A stretch of 64,000 nucleotides of DNA from Planctomycetota bacterium (lineage in GTDB: Bacteria > Planctomycetota > UBA1135 > GCA-002686595), in NCBI GenBank assembly GCA_029259635.1, contig JAJDEU010000034.1, positions 34,889 through 98,888 of the forward strand, read 5' to 3'. Numbering within the stretch: position 1 is the first letter of the stretch; every line of letters begins with the position of its first letter. Both the position numbers and the translations under genes were made by a program. Of this stretch, positions 1 to 6,852 are shown piece after piece. Below the pieces are notes generated by a model. That model did no database searches. It saw nothing but the letters and a program-made list of their open reading frames with translations, and had not been told where the DNA came from.

Positions 1-1
1 A

Positions 2-412
2 TCCAATGCCCTCGGCATTTGCAAACGGACTGACGGATTCCAAGGACCCTCGATCTGGGAGTTGCCCAAAGACGGCCAAGCCAATGATGTACAAGAGTTG
101 CCCTCTCCCAAATCGGGGGCAACATTGGGTGAAAGCGGCCAACATTGGACGGAAGGGGTCGAAAACGAGGGTGGCTCCAATCTTGGCCAGGGCAAGATTG
201 ATTTGCGGCATCAAGAACCCAATCACGGCAATCATGGCAATGATTCTCCGTCCCCGGAGAGTGCCATCATTGGGGGAGACCCCGAAGATTGCTCGCTGTG
301 CCATGGTCGCTCCTGGTGGCGTCTAAAGACTGGCGGACCTCCCGTCTGCGCGCAGTGCCACCCCTGCATCTACTCAGATGACCGGGTCGAGTATTGGGAG
401 GTGCCGTCGTGA
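2..412 (+). CDS. C-terminal part of an element protein with a zinc-finger tail (5' end outside window)
   Basis: The frame is open from the first bases of the window, so this is the end of a longer gene. Most of the visible part is low-complexity and polar. The last 35 residues hold two C-x2-C pairs (CSLCHG and CAQCHP) around a WWRL segment, a zinc-finger layout I associate with the tails of replication or primase-like proteins of mobile elements; that assignment is from memory and tentative. The TGA at 410-412 overlaps the GTG start of the SpoVG-like gene as GTGA, which supports real translation to this stop. Function of the missing N-terminal part is unknown. Confidence 0.55.
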   Translation, partial: SNALGICKRTDGFQGPSIWELPKDGQANDVQELPSPKSGATLGESGQHWTEGVENEGGSNLGQGKIDLRHQEPNHGNHGNDSPSPESAIIGGDPEDCSLCHGRSWWRLKTGGPPVCAQCHPCIYSDDRVEYWEVPS

Positions 413-693
413 CCCTCACCGTCACAAGCGCCGGAATCACCCGCGCCTCGGAATCGGACAACCGGCGCGGACTCGTCGGCTACCTCACCCTCGCGTTCAA
501 CGATGCCCTGATGGTCGATGGCGTGACTCTCCGCAGAACGCAGGCGGGCGAGTACCGGCTCTCTTTCCCCGAGCGAACTGACGGCCAGGGACTGCGCCAT
601 CCGATAGTTCGCCCGCTCACCGCGGCTGACCGCGAATCCATCGAGTCGCAAGTATTCGAGCAGCTCGGAATCCGGGCGGGGTCAGCGCTTTGA
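409..693 (+). CDS. SpoVG family protein
   Basis: A 94-residue protein resembling SpoVG over its length: an N-terminal strand (VTLTVTSAGI), a central block with LTLAFNDALMVDGVTL, and the C-terminal pattern of a GxxRHPI-like segment followed by a helix ending in EQLGI. SpoVG is a small RNA/DNA-binding regulator first known from Bacillus sporulation and later found widely, including on mobile elements. The GTG at 409 was chosen because a GGGAGG Shine-Dalgarno lies at 396-401 and because it overlaps the upstream stop. The TGA at 691-693 overlaps a TTG at 690. In this context it may regulate the element rather than cell division; that is inference. Confidence 0.7.
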   Translation: MTLTVTSAGITRASESDNRRGLVGYLTLAFNDALMVDGVTLRRTQAGEYRLSFPERTDGQGLRHPIVRPLTAADRESIESQVFEQLGIRAGSAL

Positions 694-928
694 AAGCTGG
701 ACGCGAGCGTGAGGGTCAAGCGTCCGAAAGTGAAGGGAATGTCTCTGTCCCTCGCACTGCGCCGCGTGTGGCGCGGTCTACCGCGAGTTCGTCAAGCGCG
801 GCCCGGACTTCGCACGGACCGAAACGCTCCAACACGGTGCCACCCAGCGCGATTTCGCCGAAGGAGCGAATGGCCGAGCTGGGCGAGGTATTCGCGAGTG
901 GTTTCCGGCGTTCGATGAATTGCCTTGA
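690..928 (+). pseudogene. Apparently frameshifted small zinc-knuckle gene
   Basis: A TTG at 690 overlaps the SpoVG stop and opens one frame. A convincing protein-like segment (CPSHCAACGAVYREF continuing to PAFDELP) sits in a different frame from about 740 and stops at TGA 926-928. That second frame has stops at 710-712 and 731-733 and no usable start of its own. A one-base indel near 735-745 would join the two into an approximately 79-residue protein with a C-x3-C-x2-C cluster. The TGA overlaps an ATG at 928 that opens a 17-codon ORF ending exactly on the next gene's start, so the spacing of the coupled chain is preserved. Could be sequencing error, decay or programmed frameshift. Confidence 0.4.
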
Positions 929-977
929 TGACCTTGGCGAGGGTGAGCCTTCATGCGGTTAACACAAAGGAGAACGT

Positions 978-1073
978 ATGAATCAAACGAAATGCCCGCA
1001 CGGAACCGGACCGACCTGCCCCGTCTGCGACGAAATCGCCCGCCTGCTTCGGGAAGGACTGATCCCGTTTTGA
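978..1073 (+). CDS. 31-aa zinc-motif mini-protein
   Basis: This short ORF has a strong Shine-Dalgarno (AAGGAGA at 967-973) five bases before its ATG. The protein contains C-x-H-x5-C-x2-C (KCPHGTGPTCPVCDE), a plausible single zinc-binding unit, followed by one short amphipathic helix. Its ATG overlaps the stop of a 17-codon upstream ORF (ATGA) and its TGA overlaps the TTG start of the DUF2924 gene (TTGA). I do not recognise a named family. Support comes from the start context, the cysteine pattern and the coupling. Confidence 0.55.
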   Translation: MNQTKCPHGTGPTCPVCDEIARLLREGLIPF

Positions 1074-1507
1074 AGTCGATTCCGACGATAATCAACGAGC
1101 TGCGTGCCATGCCGGTTGCGGAGCTGGTCATCGAGTACGAAGCGGCGTTCGGGAAACCGCCCCGCGTTAAGCATCGCGACTGGCTCTGGCGAAAGATCGC
1201 GTGGCGAATCCAAGAGCAACGGTTCGGTGGTCTGTCGTCGGTCGCGAAGAAGCGCCTCGATGAGCTAATCGCGCAGCTCGATATTCCGTTAACCACGGGA
1301 TCTACCGCGACCGGGAAGATTCGATCCGGTCCGATCACGGGGACCACGGTTCGTCGCGTCTGGAAAGGCATCGAAATCGAGACCGTCCGGGTCGAGGGTG
1401 GCTGGGAATACGACGGGGTGGTTTACCGCTCGCTGTCCGCAGTTGCGAAGCGGGTCACCGGATCGCATTGGAACGGGCGCTTGTTCTTCGGGTTGGCGAA
1501 GCGATGA
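1070..1507 (+). CDS. DUF2924 domain protein
   Basis: A 145-residue protein with the DUF2924 layout: an N-terminal helical segment (INELRAMPVAELVIEYEAAFG), the basic RDWLWRKIAWRIQ helix, a linker, and a C-terminal piece with EVEGGWEYDG-like and SLSAVAKRVTGSHWNG motifs typical of the family. DUF2924 genes usually lie directly upstream of large serine recombinases, as here, and may assist the recombination reaction, though no activity is established. The TTG at 1070 is preferred over the upstream ATG at 953 because it overlaps the preceding stop and gives the usual family length. The stop overlaps the recombinase ATG at 1504 (ATGA). Confidence 0.82.
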   Translation: MKSIPTIINELRAMPVAELVIEYEAAFGKPPRVKHRDWLWRKIAWRIQEQRFGGLSSVAKKRLDELIAQLDIPLTTGSTATGKIRSGPITGTTVRRVWKGIEIETVRVEGGWEYDGVVYRSLSAVAKRVTGSHWNGRLFFGLAKR

Positions 1508-2985
1508 GCATTGCCGTTGATGCCCCGGTCGTTCGCGTGGCGGCGTATGCCCGTATCTCGGTTGCAGACAGGGACTCGACTCCGTTCAGCTCCATTCAAG
1601 CACAGGTCGAAGCCGTCACGGCCTACATCCAGAGTCACAGATCGGAAGGGTGGGCGCTCGCGAAAGATCCATTCGTCGATGACGGGTTCAGCGGAGGAAA
1701 CGCTGATCGCCCCGCCCTACGCGAACTGCTCAACGATGCAGCAAAGGGGGAGTTCGACCTTCTGGTCGTTCATCGATTTGATCGGTTCTCTCGGAGCCAG
1801 CGCGACTTTTTGAACCTGCTCCACGACCTGGAACAGAACGGCGTGGCCTTCGCCTCGGTAAGCCAGCAGCTCGATACGAGCACGTCGATGGGGCGGTGCA
1901 TGCTCAGTGTCATGACGGCCTTCGCCCAGATGGAGCGCGAGGTCATTGTTGAACGGACTCGCTCCAAGATCCAAGCGGCTCGACGCAAGGGACTCTGGAC
2001 AGGTGGGCGCCCGGTGCTCGGGTTCGACGTGGTCGAGAAGCGACTGGAGATAAACCCGCCAGAGGCAATTCAAGTTCGAGAGGTGTTCGACCTTTACTTA
2101 GAACTCGGTGGGATTCTGGCGGTGGTGCGAGAGCTAAACGCTCGCGAGCGACAGACCAAATCCTGGAAAAACCAACGCGGCAAGCAGGTCACTGGCGGAT
2201 CATTCACCAAGACTGTCGTCCACTCGATCTTGACCAATCCGCTCTACGTCGGGCGAATCCGGGCCGGGGAAGAAGTCGTAGATGGTGCTCAACGGCCCAT
2301 CGTCGCCGAGGCCACCTGGGAGGACGTACAGACGCTGCTCGCGGAGAATCGGAACGATGACCGGCGGCCCCGGAAGCGGCGAGGGGACGCGCTCCTACAG
2401 GGCCTAGCGAGGTGCAGTTGCGGGGCCGCAATGACGCCGACGTTCACCACGAAAGGCAATCGGCGGTATGCGTATTACGTCTGCTCACGTCGGCAGAAAT
2501 CCGGCGCTGAATCGTGCCCCGGAAGTCGGATCGCAGCGGGGGAGTTTGAAGCGTTCGTCGTGGACCGCATCCGTGCGATTGGGAGAGACCCGATGCTGTT
2601 CAAGGCCGTGCTCGAAGCGGACCAGCGGGAGCGGGACGAGTTCGATTCCCATGCCCGGCGCGTAGATGCGGACCGGACGCAGTTGCTCGACGAGCGAACC
2701 CGGCTGGTGGACGCAATCGCTCAGGGGACGTCAGGCAACGGGACGCTCGCGGATCGAGTTGGGGAGATAAATTCGGAGATCGAATCGCTGGTCCAGCCCG
2801 AGATGCCCGAACCGCTCGACACCGATTCGCTCCGGGCCGCGCTGATTGAGTTCGACGGGATCTGGAATCAGCTCGTTGCCGCCGAACGCGCCCGGGCAAT
2901 AGCGCTGCTGATCGAGGAGATTCGGTTCGACGCGAGCGAAGGCGAGATCGAGATCACGTTCAGGCCGGGGGCATCGCTCGCATGA
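1504..2985 (+). CDS. Large serine recombinase
   Basis: A 493-residue site-specific recombinase. The N-terminal resolvase domain (about 10-155) carries the nucleophile Ser19 in YARIS and the conserved VVHRFDRFSRS segment. A Recombinase domain follows (about 165-285, with LTNPLYVGRIRAGEE), then a zinc ribbon formed by Cys304, Cys306, Cys327 and Cys338, then a C-terminal region with a coiled coil near 375-430. This is the architecture of phage-type integrases that join attP and attB through a 5'-phosphoserine intermediate. It overlaps the DUF2924 stop at its start and the HTH gene at its end, so the whole module is probably co-translated. It is likely the enzyme that moves this element. Confidence 0.93.
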   Translation: MSIAVDAPVVRVAAYARISVADRDSTPFSSIQAQVEAVTAYIQSHRSEGWALAKDPFVDDGFSGGNADRPALRELLNDAAKGEFDLLVVHRFDRFSRSQRDFLNLLHDLEQNGVAFASVSQQLDTSTSMGRCMLSVMTAFAQMEREVIVERTRSKIQAARRKGLWTGGRPVLGFDVVEKRLEINPPEAIQVREVFDLYLELGGILAVVRELNARERQTKSWKNQRGKQVTGGSFTKTVVHSILTNPLYVGRIRAGEEVVDGAQRPIVAEATWEDVQTLLAENRNDDRRPRKRRGDALLQGLARCSCGAAMTPTFTTKGNRRYAYYVCSRRQKSGAESCPGSRIAAGEFEAFVVDRIRAIGRDPMLFKAVLEADQRERDEFDSHARRVDADRTQLLDERTRLVDAIAQGTSGNGTLADRVGEINSEIESLVQPEMPEPLDTDSLRAALIEFDGIWNQLVAAERARAIALLIEEIRFDASEGEIEITFRPGASLA

Positions 2986-3305
2986 AGGTCACCTACGCAT
3001 TCCGGGCCAAGCGGAAACCGACGAACCCCGCCAGCCGACTCGCCCGCATGCTCGCTCTTGCGCACCACATTGAACGCCAGGTCGATGCGGGGGAGATCGG
3101 TAGCTATTCCGACGCTGCCGCCGCGCTGGGGCTTACACGGGCGCGTGTGACGCAAGTAACTCGGTTGTTGCTACTCGCTCCCGTGATTCAGGCGCGCTTG
3201 CTAACCGGCGATCTAGGCGCGACGGAACGGTCATTGCGAACTGTCGTAATCGAACCGAACTGGCAGAAACAACTGGATGTCCTCGCCACGTCGAGCAATC
3301 AGTGA
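2982..3305 (+). CDS. Helix-turn-helix protein trailing the recombinase
   Basis: A basic 107-residue protein. Residues about 20-65 form a predicted HTH (DAAAALGLTRARVTQVTRLL), preceded by a helix typical of small DNA-binding proteins. Genes of this kind regularly follow DUF2924-recombinase pairs and may act as a directionality factor or repressor; that role is inference. The ATG overlaps the recombinase stop by four bases (ATGA at 2982-2985), indicating coupled translation. Confidence 0.75.
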   Translation: MKVTYAFRAKRKPTNPASRLARMLALAHHIERQVDAGEIGSYSDAAAALGLTRARVTQVTRLLLLAPVIQARLLTGDLGATERSLRTVVIEPNWQKQLDVLATSSNQ

Positions 3306-3309
3306 ACCC

Positions 3310-3543
3310 ATGACAGATATCCCGTTCCACTCGACCCGCATGGGCCAGCGATTTTATGAGCACACCGCACCAGAGTTGGCGCGGCAACTGTCCCGATTGA
3401 ACGAAAACCTAGAGCGCCTCATCGAAGCCGCCGAACCGAAAGAGAAATCAAATGAGCACGACAAAGACAGCAACGAAGAAATCCGAAACGACCCAGACAC
3501 CGAAGATCCGCAAACAGCGCACGCCCGAACAGATGGTCGCTGA
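3310..3543 (+). CDS. Small element protein (TRMGQRFYE type)
   Basis: A 77-residue protein starting at an ATG four bases after the HTH stop. The first 45 residues (TRMGQRFYEHTAPELARQLSRLNENLERL) form a helical segment of a kind that recurs next to recombinases in such cassettes. The rest is acidic and low-complexity and overlaps the next gene in another frame by 92 bases. I recognise no function; the helix pattern suggests a protein-protein contact. Confidence 0.55.
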   Translation: MTDIPFHSTRMGQRFYEHTAPELARQLSRLNENLERLIEAAEPKEKSNEHDKDSNEEIRNDPDTEDPQTAHARTDGR

Positions 3544-3796
3544 CCTCGAAGCCGAAATCGCACGCGTGAAAGAACGAGCCGCTGCGAAGGAAGCGAAAGC
3601 TAAGCCCGAGGTCAAGCCGTTCATGGCGGCGGTCAAAGCCGTGGACAAGGCACTCGCTGCTGCGAAGGACGCGGAGGCTGATGGCGTGTGCCACGCGCTC
3701 GAAACCGCTCGGGCTACTCTCGGTGAGCAGCTGATCGCGATGGGAGTGCGTGCTCCGGTTACTCGCGAGCGAAAGAAGAGCGAGAAGGCGGCTTAG
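3452..3796 (+). CDS. Basic coiled-coil element protein
   Basis: A 114-residue lysine- and alanine-rich protein. A Ser/Thr/Lys-rich N-terminal tail leads into a coiled coil (about 27-60, with VADLEAEIARVKERAAAKE), then a helical domain ending in ATLGEQLIAMGVRAP and a basic tail. It begins inside the preceding gene in another frame, behind an AGAGA-like Shine-Dalgarno. Its 3' end is duplicated at 4973-5074. The stop is followed by the first copy of the GC-rich hairpin repeat. Function unknown; a nucleic-acid or recombinase partner is a guess from charge and location. Confidence 0.6.
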   Translation: MSTTKTATKKSETTQTPKIRKQRTPEQMVADLEAEIARVKERAAAKEAKAKPEVKPFMAAVKAVDKALAAAKDAEADGVCHALETARATLGEQLIAMGVRAPVTRERKKSEKAA

Positions 3797-3811
3797 GTCG
3801 CGGAATCAGAC

Positions 3812-3870
3812 GGGCCTCGACGGCCCCAGTTGCAGCGTCCGGGGGGGGGCGCTGCGGCTCGTTCACGGTG
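3812..3870 (+). repeat. GC-rich hairpin repeat, copy 1
   Basis: Shares with copies 2 and 3 the cores CCAGTTGCAGCGTC and GGGGCGCTGCGGCTCGTT. GCAGCG (3832-3837) pairs with CGCTGC (3850-3855) around a loop with a run of nine G. It lies 16 bases after the stop of the coiled-coil gene. Confidence 0.7.
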
Positions 3871-4055
3871 AACGTTTACCATTGCTACCTTCCTCCGACC
3901 AACTGACGATTCGCACCGGCGCCATAGTGTCGTATCTTGCGGAATGCCGTTTCAAACAAGAAACTGGGGCAGAACAATGTGCAACTTGTCACCTGGCTTT
4001 GGCTGCGGGCAGCGTGGAGTGAATCGAAACCTGGTCCTTGCCTTATAACCTTCCG

Positions 4056-4955
4056 ATGGCGCCCAACCTTGATCTTTCGAAGGAGCGCATTGAATTGACT
4101 CGAAGAGCAATCTCGTCTTCGTATGCGCTAGCCGTAGGGAAACCCTTGGCAGGTTCGCGAATGCAAGAAAGCCTCGACGTGCTCTCAAGCAACTTAATCG
4201 AATGCATCGAGAATGACGCGTGCCCTTCGACCACGATAGGGCCTTTATTGGCTCCGTACGCTCGCGCTGAAAGACTGGCGCGTTGCCTCGACATCGGGAA
4301 GGACTTCCTCGGTTTCAAAAACGCAGTCAAGCACATACGGAACTTCGACTTCCTTTCGGCCGACGCCAAGAGCGATTTCGCCGCCGACCGAGTTCTAGAA
4401 ATTGAAGTTGCTTCGTTATTCTCGTCGGATCAGATCCAAGTGCACCTGTCGGAGCCCGACGTAGTGGCACAATTGTCAAGTACACTAGGTCTCGGGTTTG
4501 CCTGCAAAAGGCCACGGTCAATTGAAAACATCCCCGATATGGTCTGGGATGCTTTTGAACAATGCCAACAAACTTTCGGAGTAGCTTTGATCGGGCTGGA
4601 TTGCGTTGCGCCGGGTTTTGATCTCCTTCGGGAAGGTACCGATAGTGCGCCAGTTCGAATTCGTCAGACGATTGACCGGATCGCCGGAGTAACAATGAAC
4701 GACTGTCAAAAAGTAATCGAGAAGCGACGAGGGCTTGGAGAAACGGTTTCACTGGGCGTCGTATTCTTCTTGTCGCAGGTGCATCTTGTACACACGAGCA
4801 CGGGCAGAGTGTTGCGTCACACAGCCGGTTTCAGAATCCTGTCGTTAGCAGAGAAGAACGCGAAAGAGATGCTGCGCCTCGCCCGTGTGCACCTGGAGAG
4901 TGGCAATCGCAAATTCTTGAATCGTAAGCTCAGTTTCGGCAAAGGCGGCTGCTAA
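4056..4955 (+). CDS. Hypothetical protein, possible island cargo
   Basis: A 299-residue protein of unknown function. It has no signal peptide or membrane segment and no catalytic motif I can name. It is mostly helical, with a mixed middle section (VALIGLDCVAPGFDLL) and a C-terminal hydrophobic stretch (TVSLGVVFFLSQVHLVH) too short and mixed to be a clear membrane span. ATG 4056 was chosen over an in-frame TTG at 4038. It sits alone between hairpin copies 1 and 2, flanked by an intact gene tail and its duplicate. Codon use appears less GC-biased than the core genes, consistent with recent acquisition. Confidence 0.6.
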   Translation: MAPNLDLSKERIELTRRAISSSYALAVGKPLAGSRMQESLDVLSSNLIECIENDACPSTTIGPLLAPYARAERLARCLDIGKDFLGFKNAVKHIRNFDFLSADAKSDFAADRVLEIEVASLFSSDQIQVHLSEPDVVAQLSSTLGLGFACKRPRSIENIPDMVWDAFEQCQQTFGVALIGLDCVAPGFDLLREGTDSAPVRIRQTIDRIAGVTMNDCQKVIEKRRGLGETVSLGVVFFLSQVHLVHTSTGRVLRHTAGFRILSLAEKNAKEMLRLARVHLESGNRKFLNRKLSFGKGGC

Positions 4956-4972
4956 CGACGATGCCCGCACAT

Positions 4973-5074
4973 GAGTTGGAATCCGCGCGCGCCACGCTCG
5001 GCGAGCAGCTGATCGAGATGGGGGTGCGGGCTCCGGTTTCGCGTGGGCGCAGGAGGAGCGAGAAGGCGGCTTAG
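4973..5074 (+). pseudogene. Duplicated 3' fragment of the 3452-3796 coiled-coil gene
   Basis: The frame reads ESARATLGEQLIEMGVRAP, a basic stretch, then SEKAA and a stop, matching the end of the coiled-coil protein (ATLGEQLIAMGVRAP ... SEKAA). The match continues past the stop (TAGGTCGC). There is no start codon or N-terminal part. It marks either a nested insertion of a related element or a duplication that trapped the 4056-4955 gene. Confidence 0.8.
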
Positions 5075-5090
5075 GTCGCACTACTAGACC

Positions 5091-5148
5091 GGGCCTGAAC
5101 GGCTCCAGTTGCAGTGTCTGTAGGGGCGCTGCGGCTCGTTGGAGAAGG
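5091..5148 (+). repeat. GC-rich hairpin repeat, copy 2
   Basis: Second copy, 16 bases after the stop of the duplicated gene tail, the same spacing as copy 1. It reads GAACGGCTCCAGTTGCAGTG ... GGGGCGCTGCGGCTCGTTGG. CACTGC/GCAGTG-type pairing plus the outer AAC/GTT trinucleotides give a longer imperfect palindrome. Confidence 0.7.
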
Positions 5149-5244
5149 AGACAGCCAAATGCCGACGATGCGATCTCGGCCAACTTGAGATCACCTTTAT
5201 TGAGTAATTAGCCAGCCGCGTTCCCCGGTAGAGTTTCTGTCCAA

Positions 5245-5460
5245 CTATTCGGAGTGCCTTTTCAGCACCGAATTTACGGTCCACCACCCGCATGGGCAGG
5301 ACAGAGCAAATATCGGAGCTCCCGGCGGAACGATAGTCCAGACGATGCGCTCATCGGCGATGTCTTCTGGAGGGATGATGCCTCGGGAATACTTCTCAAC
5401 TTCAAGGGGGCGCTGGCAGCCTCCGCAATTCACGATCTCGGTTCTGCGCTTCTGGTTCAT
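5245..5460 (-). CDS. Small zinc-ribbon protein
   Basis: A 71-residue protein on the minus strand. One C-x2-C pair (NCGGCQRPL) near residue 13 and one C-x-C (SCPCGWW) near residue 54 form a plausible zinc ribbon separated by about 38 residues. An AGGA Shine-Dalgarno lies seven bases before the ATG. The plus-strand ORF over the same bases lacks any recognisable pattern, so I prefer this strand. It lies between hairpin copies 2 and 3, opposite to the neighbouring genes. Function unknown. Confidence 0.55.
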   Translation of the reverse strand: MNQKRRTEIVNCGGCQRPLEVEKYSRGIIPPEDIADERIVWTIVPPGAPIFALSCPCGWWTVNSVLKRHSE

Positions 5461-5562
5461 GCTGTTCCTGCGGACTTGTCATTGCGACGTGATCGTCCCG
5501 GCCCATTCGATGAATGCCCTCGATCTCCGGCATTGAAACGTACTTGCGAGCCAATAGGAAGT

Positions 5563-5619
5563 ACCAGAGGACGCTCCCAGTTGCAGCGTCTTTGGGGCGC
5601 TGCGGCTCGTTGGAATCCG
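5563..5619 (+). repeat. GC-rich hairpin repeat, copy 3
   Basis: Third copy (ACGCTCCCAGTTGCAGCGTC, then TTT, then GGGGCGCTGCGGCTCGTTGG). GCAGCG at 5583-5588 pairs with CGCTGC at 5598-5603. No gene tail precedes it. The rest of the 5461-5848 interval shows no gene I can support. Confidence 0.7.
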
Positions 5620-5848
5620 TGCTTGTACACCTGAGCGCGGAGAAGAAAGCCTCCGACGGATGAAAGAATCGTCCTGGTCGCGTTCTTCATGGGCGGTGGC
5701 CCTTTGGGGTTTGGGGATAGACCCATTAGGATCTCCCCGGGGTTGATTTCGCAAGCTGTGCCCGCGCACAACAACAAGGTCTCGCAGAGGTTGTAGAGAG
5801 TCTTATTGTTAGCCCCGTTGAAGGGGTATCAAAACCAGGAGAGACTCG

Positions 5849-6178
5849 ATGCAACCAAAAACTATCGCCCTGCCACTTCCAGGTCTCGGCTTCGTACTCG
5901 CAGGGGCACTTGTGGTCGTTGTCGTGTTCGTAATCGCCGCGGCTGAGCTCAATGATAACTCCGCGAAGAACTCCTCACAGAGTTCCGACTTGAGTACAGA
6001 AGATTCAATTCGAGTCATGAAGTACCAAATCGAAACACTGCAGTATCAAGTCGAGAGCCTGCAAAGTGAACTCAGCGGAATAAATGGCTTCAAGGGCCGC
6101 GTGGAAATGCTCGAAATCAACAGTAACTACGTGCGGAATCGTGTGGCGTCTCTCGACGCAGAAGTCTTCAAGTTCTAG
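5849..6178 (+). CDS. Single-pass membrane protein with coiled coil
   Basis: A 109-residue protein. A hydrophobic segment at about 8-33 (LPGLGFVLAGALVVVVVFVI) is followed by a Ser/Asn-rich linker and a coiled coil (about 52-105, with IETLQYQVESLQSELSGI). An AGGAGAG Shine-Dalgarno precedes the ATG by about seven bases. The layout suggests a membrane-anchored rod exposed on one side of the membrane. I recognise no family. The next two genes are also small membrane-anchored proteins. Confidence 0.65.
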   Translation: MQPKTIALPLPGLGFVLAGALVVVVVFVIAAAELNDNSAKNSSQSSDLSTEDSIRVMKYQIETLQYQVESLQSELSGINGFKGRVEMLEINSNYVRNRVASLDAEVFKF

Positions 6179-6212
6179 GGAGCCCGGGGAAAGTCCACAG
6201 AAGCCCTCGCTA

Positions 6213-6659
6213 TCATTCGTTCTCCAGCCAGCCGACGAGAACGACTTGGCTAGGAGAACTTGTGGGATTTGCTTCGGTTAAAACCGACCCCGCTGAAACT
6301 GCATAGCTTGCAATCCCCGTGTTGCTGAATTCGGGAGGTGATTCTGCGCCATCAATTAGGAGGGGGCTCGGTGATTGGCTTGCGGCTGTCGAGAAGCGCA
6401 CAACAAACACTTTGCCGGGAGGCACTGTGTATGAAGCGACTGGGTTTGGATGAGTCCCACTACTATCTGCGTCAAGATTAATTGTGAGCAACTCATTAGG
6501 GGCCGGAATCCCCTTCACCTTCAAAGGTCCCCGAATGACGACGGGAGTAGGTCCGTGCTGAACGGGAAATGCAGCTCCCAATATGTTCAGGAGTACTCCG
6601 AGCCCGAGAGCTCCGAGTAACGCGGACAGCGGGTGGATCTCAATCGTGAACTTGCGCAT
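6213..6659 (-). CDS. Membrane-anchored hypothetical protein, paralogue A of a divergent pair
   Basis: A 148-residue protein with an N-terminal anchor: MRKFTIEIHPLSALLGALGL continuing hydrophobic to about residue 30. The rest looks like a compact beta domain (SYTVPPGKVFVVRFSTA, LLIDGAESPPEF) ending in VVLVGWLENE. Paralogue B at 6853-7293, transcribed divergently, shares the opening MRxxxxEIHPxSALLGAL, the YTVP...LVV pattern and the C-terminal VxLVG...GW/GY. ATG 6659 was chosen because the shared N-terminal motif begins there. Likely extracytoplasmic; role unknown. Confidence 0.7.
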   Translation of the reverse strand: MRKFTIEIHPLSALLGALGLGVLLNILGAAFPVQHGPTPVVIRGPLKVKGIPAPNELLTINLDADSSGTHPNPVASYTVPPGKVFVVRFSTAASQSPSPLLIDGAESPPEFSNTGIASYAVSAGSVLTEANPTSSPSQVVLVGWLENE

Positions 6660-6852
6660 GACTACATCCTCGTTCGTGGGGAAGCGGGTTCTTAGAGTAA
6701 GCCCTACCTTAGCCCGGATTCTCGATTGTGCCGGAGTTTGAATGGGGCTCTGCACGCTCCCGACTAACGCGACCGTAATGCCCTCTACGTGCACCGAGAG
6801 GTCTTCGCTGGGTATGATGCGAGTTCACCTTCCCAACCGTCAGGAGCACCCC

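Larger units (their letters stand above)
1..3870 (+). mobile_element. 3' part of a serine-recombinase mobile cassette
   Basis: A run of same-strand small genes leads into a large serine recombinase and its trailing HTH and coiled-coil genes, ending in a GC-rich hairpin repeat. Successive genes are joined by one- to four-base stop/start overlaps (GTGA at 409, TTGA at 690, TGATG at 926, ATGA at 978, TTGA at 1070, ATGA at 1504 and at 2982). This order (small accessory proteins, DUF2924, recombinase, HTH) is known from integrated elements of alphaproteobacteria and planctomycetes. The left end lies outside the window, and I could not identify att sites, so the extent is approximate. Confidence 0.6.
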
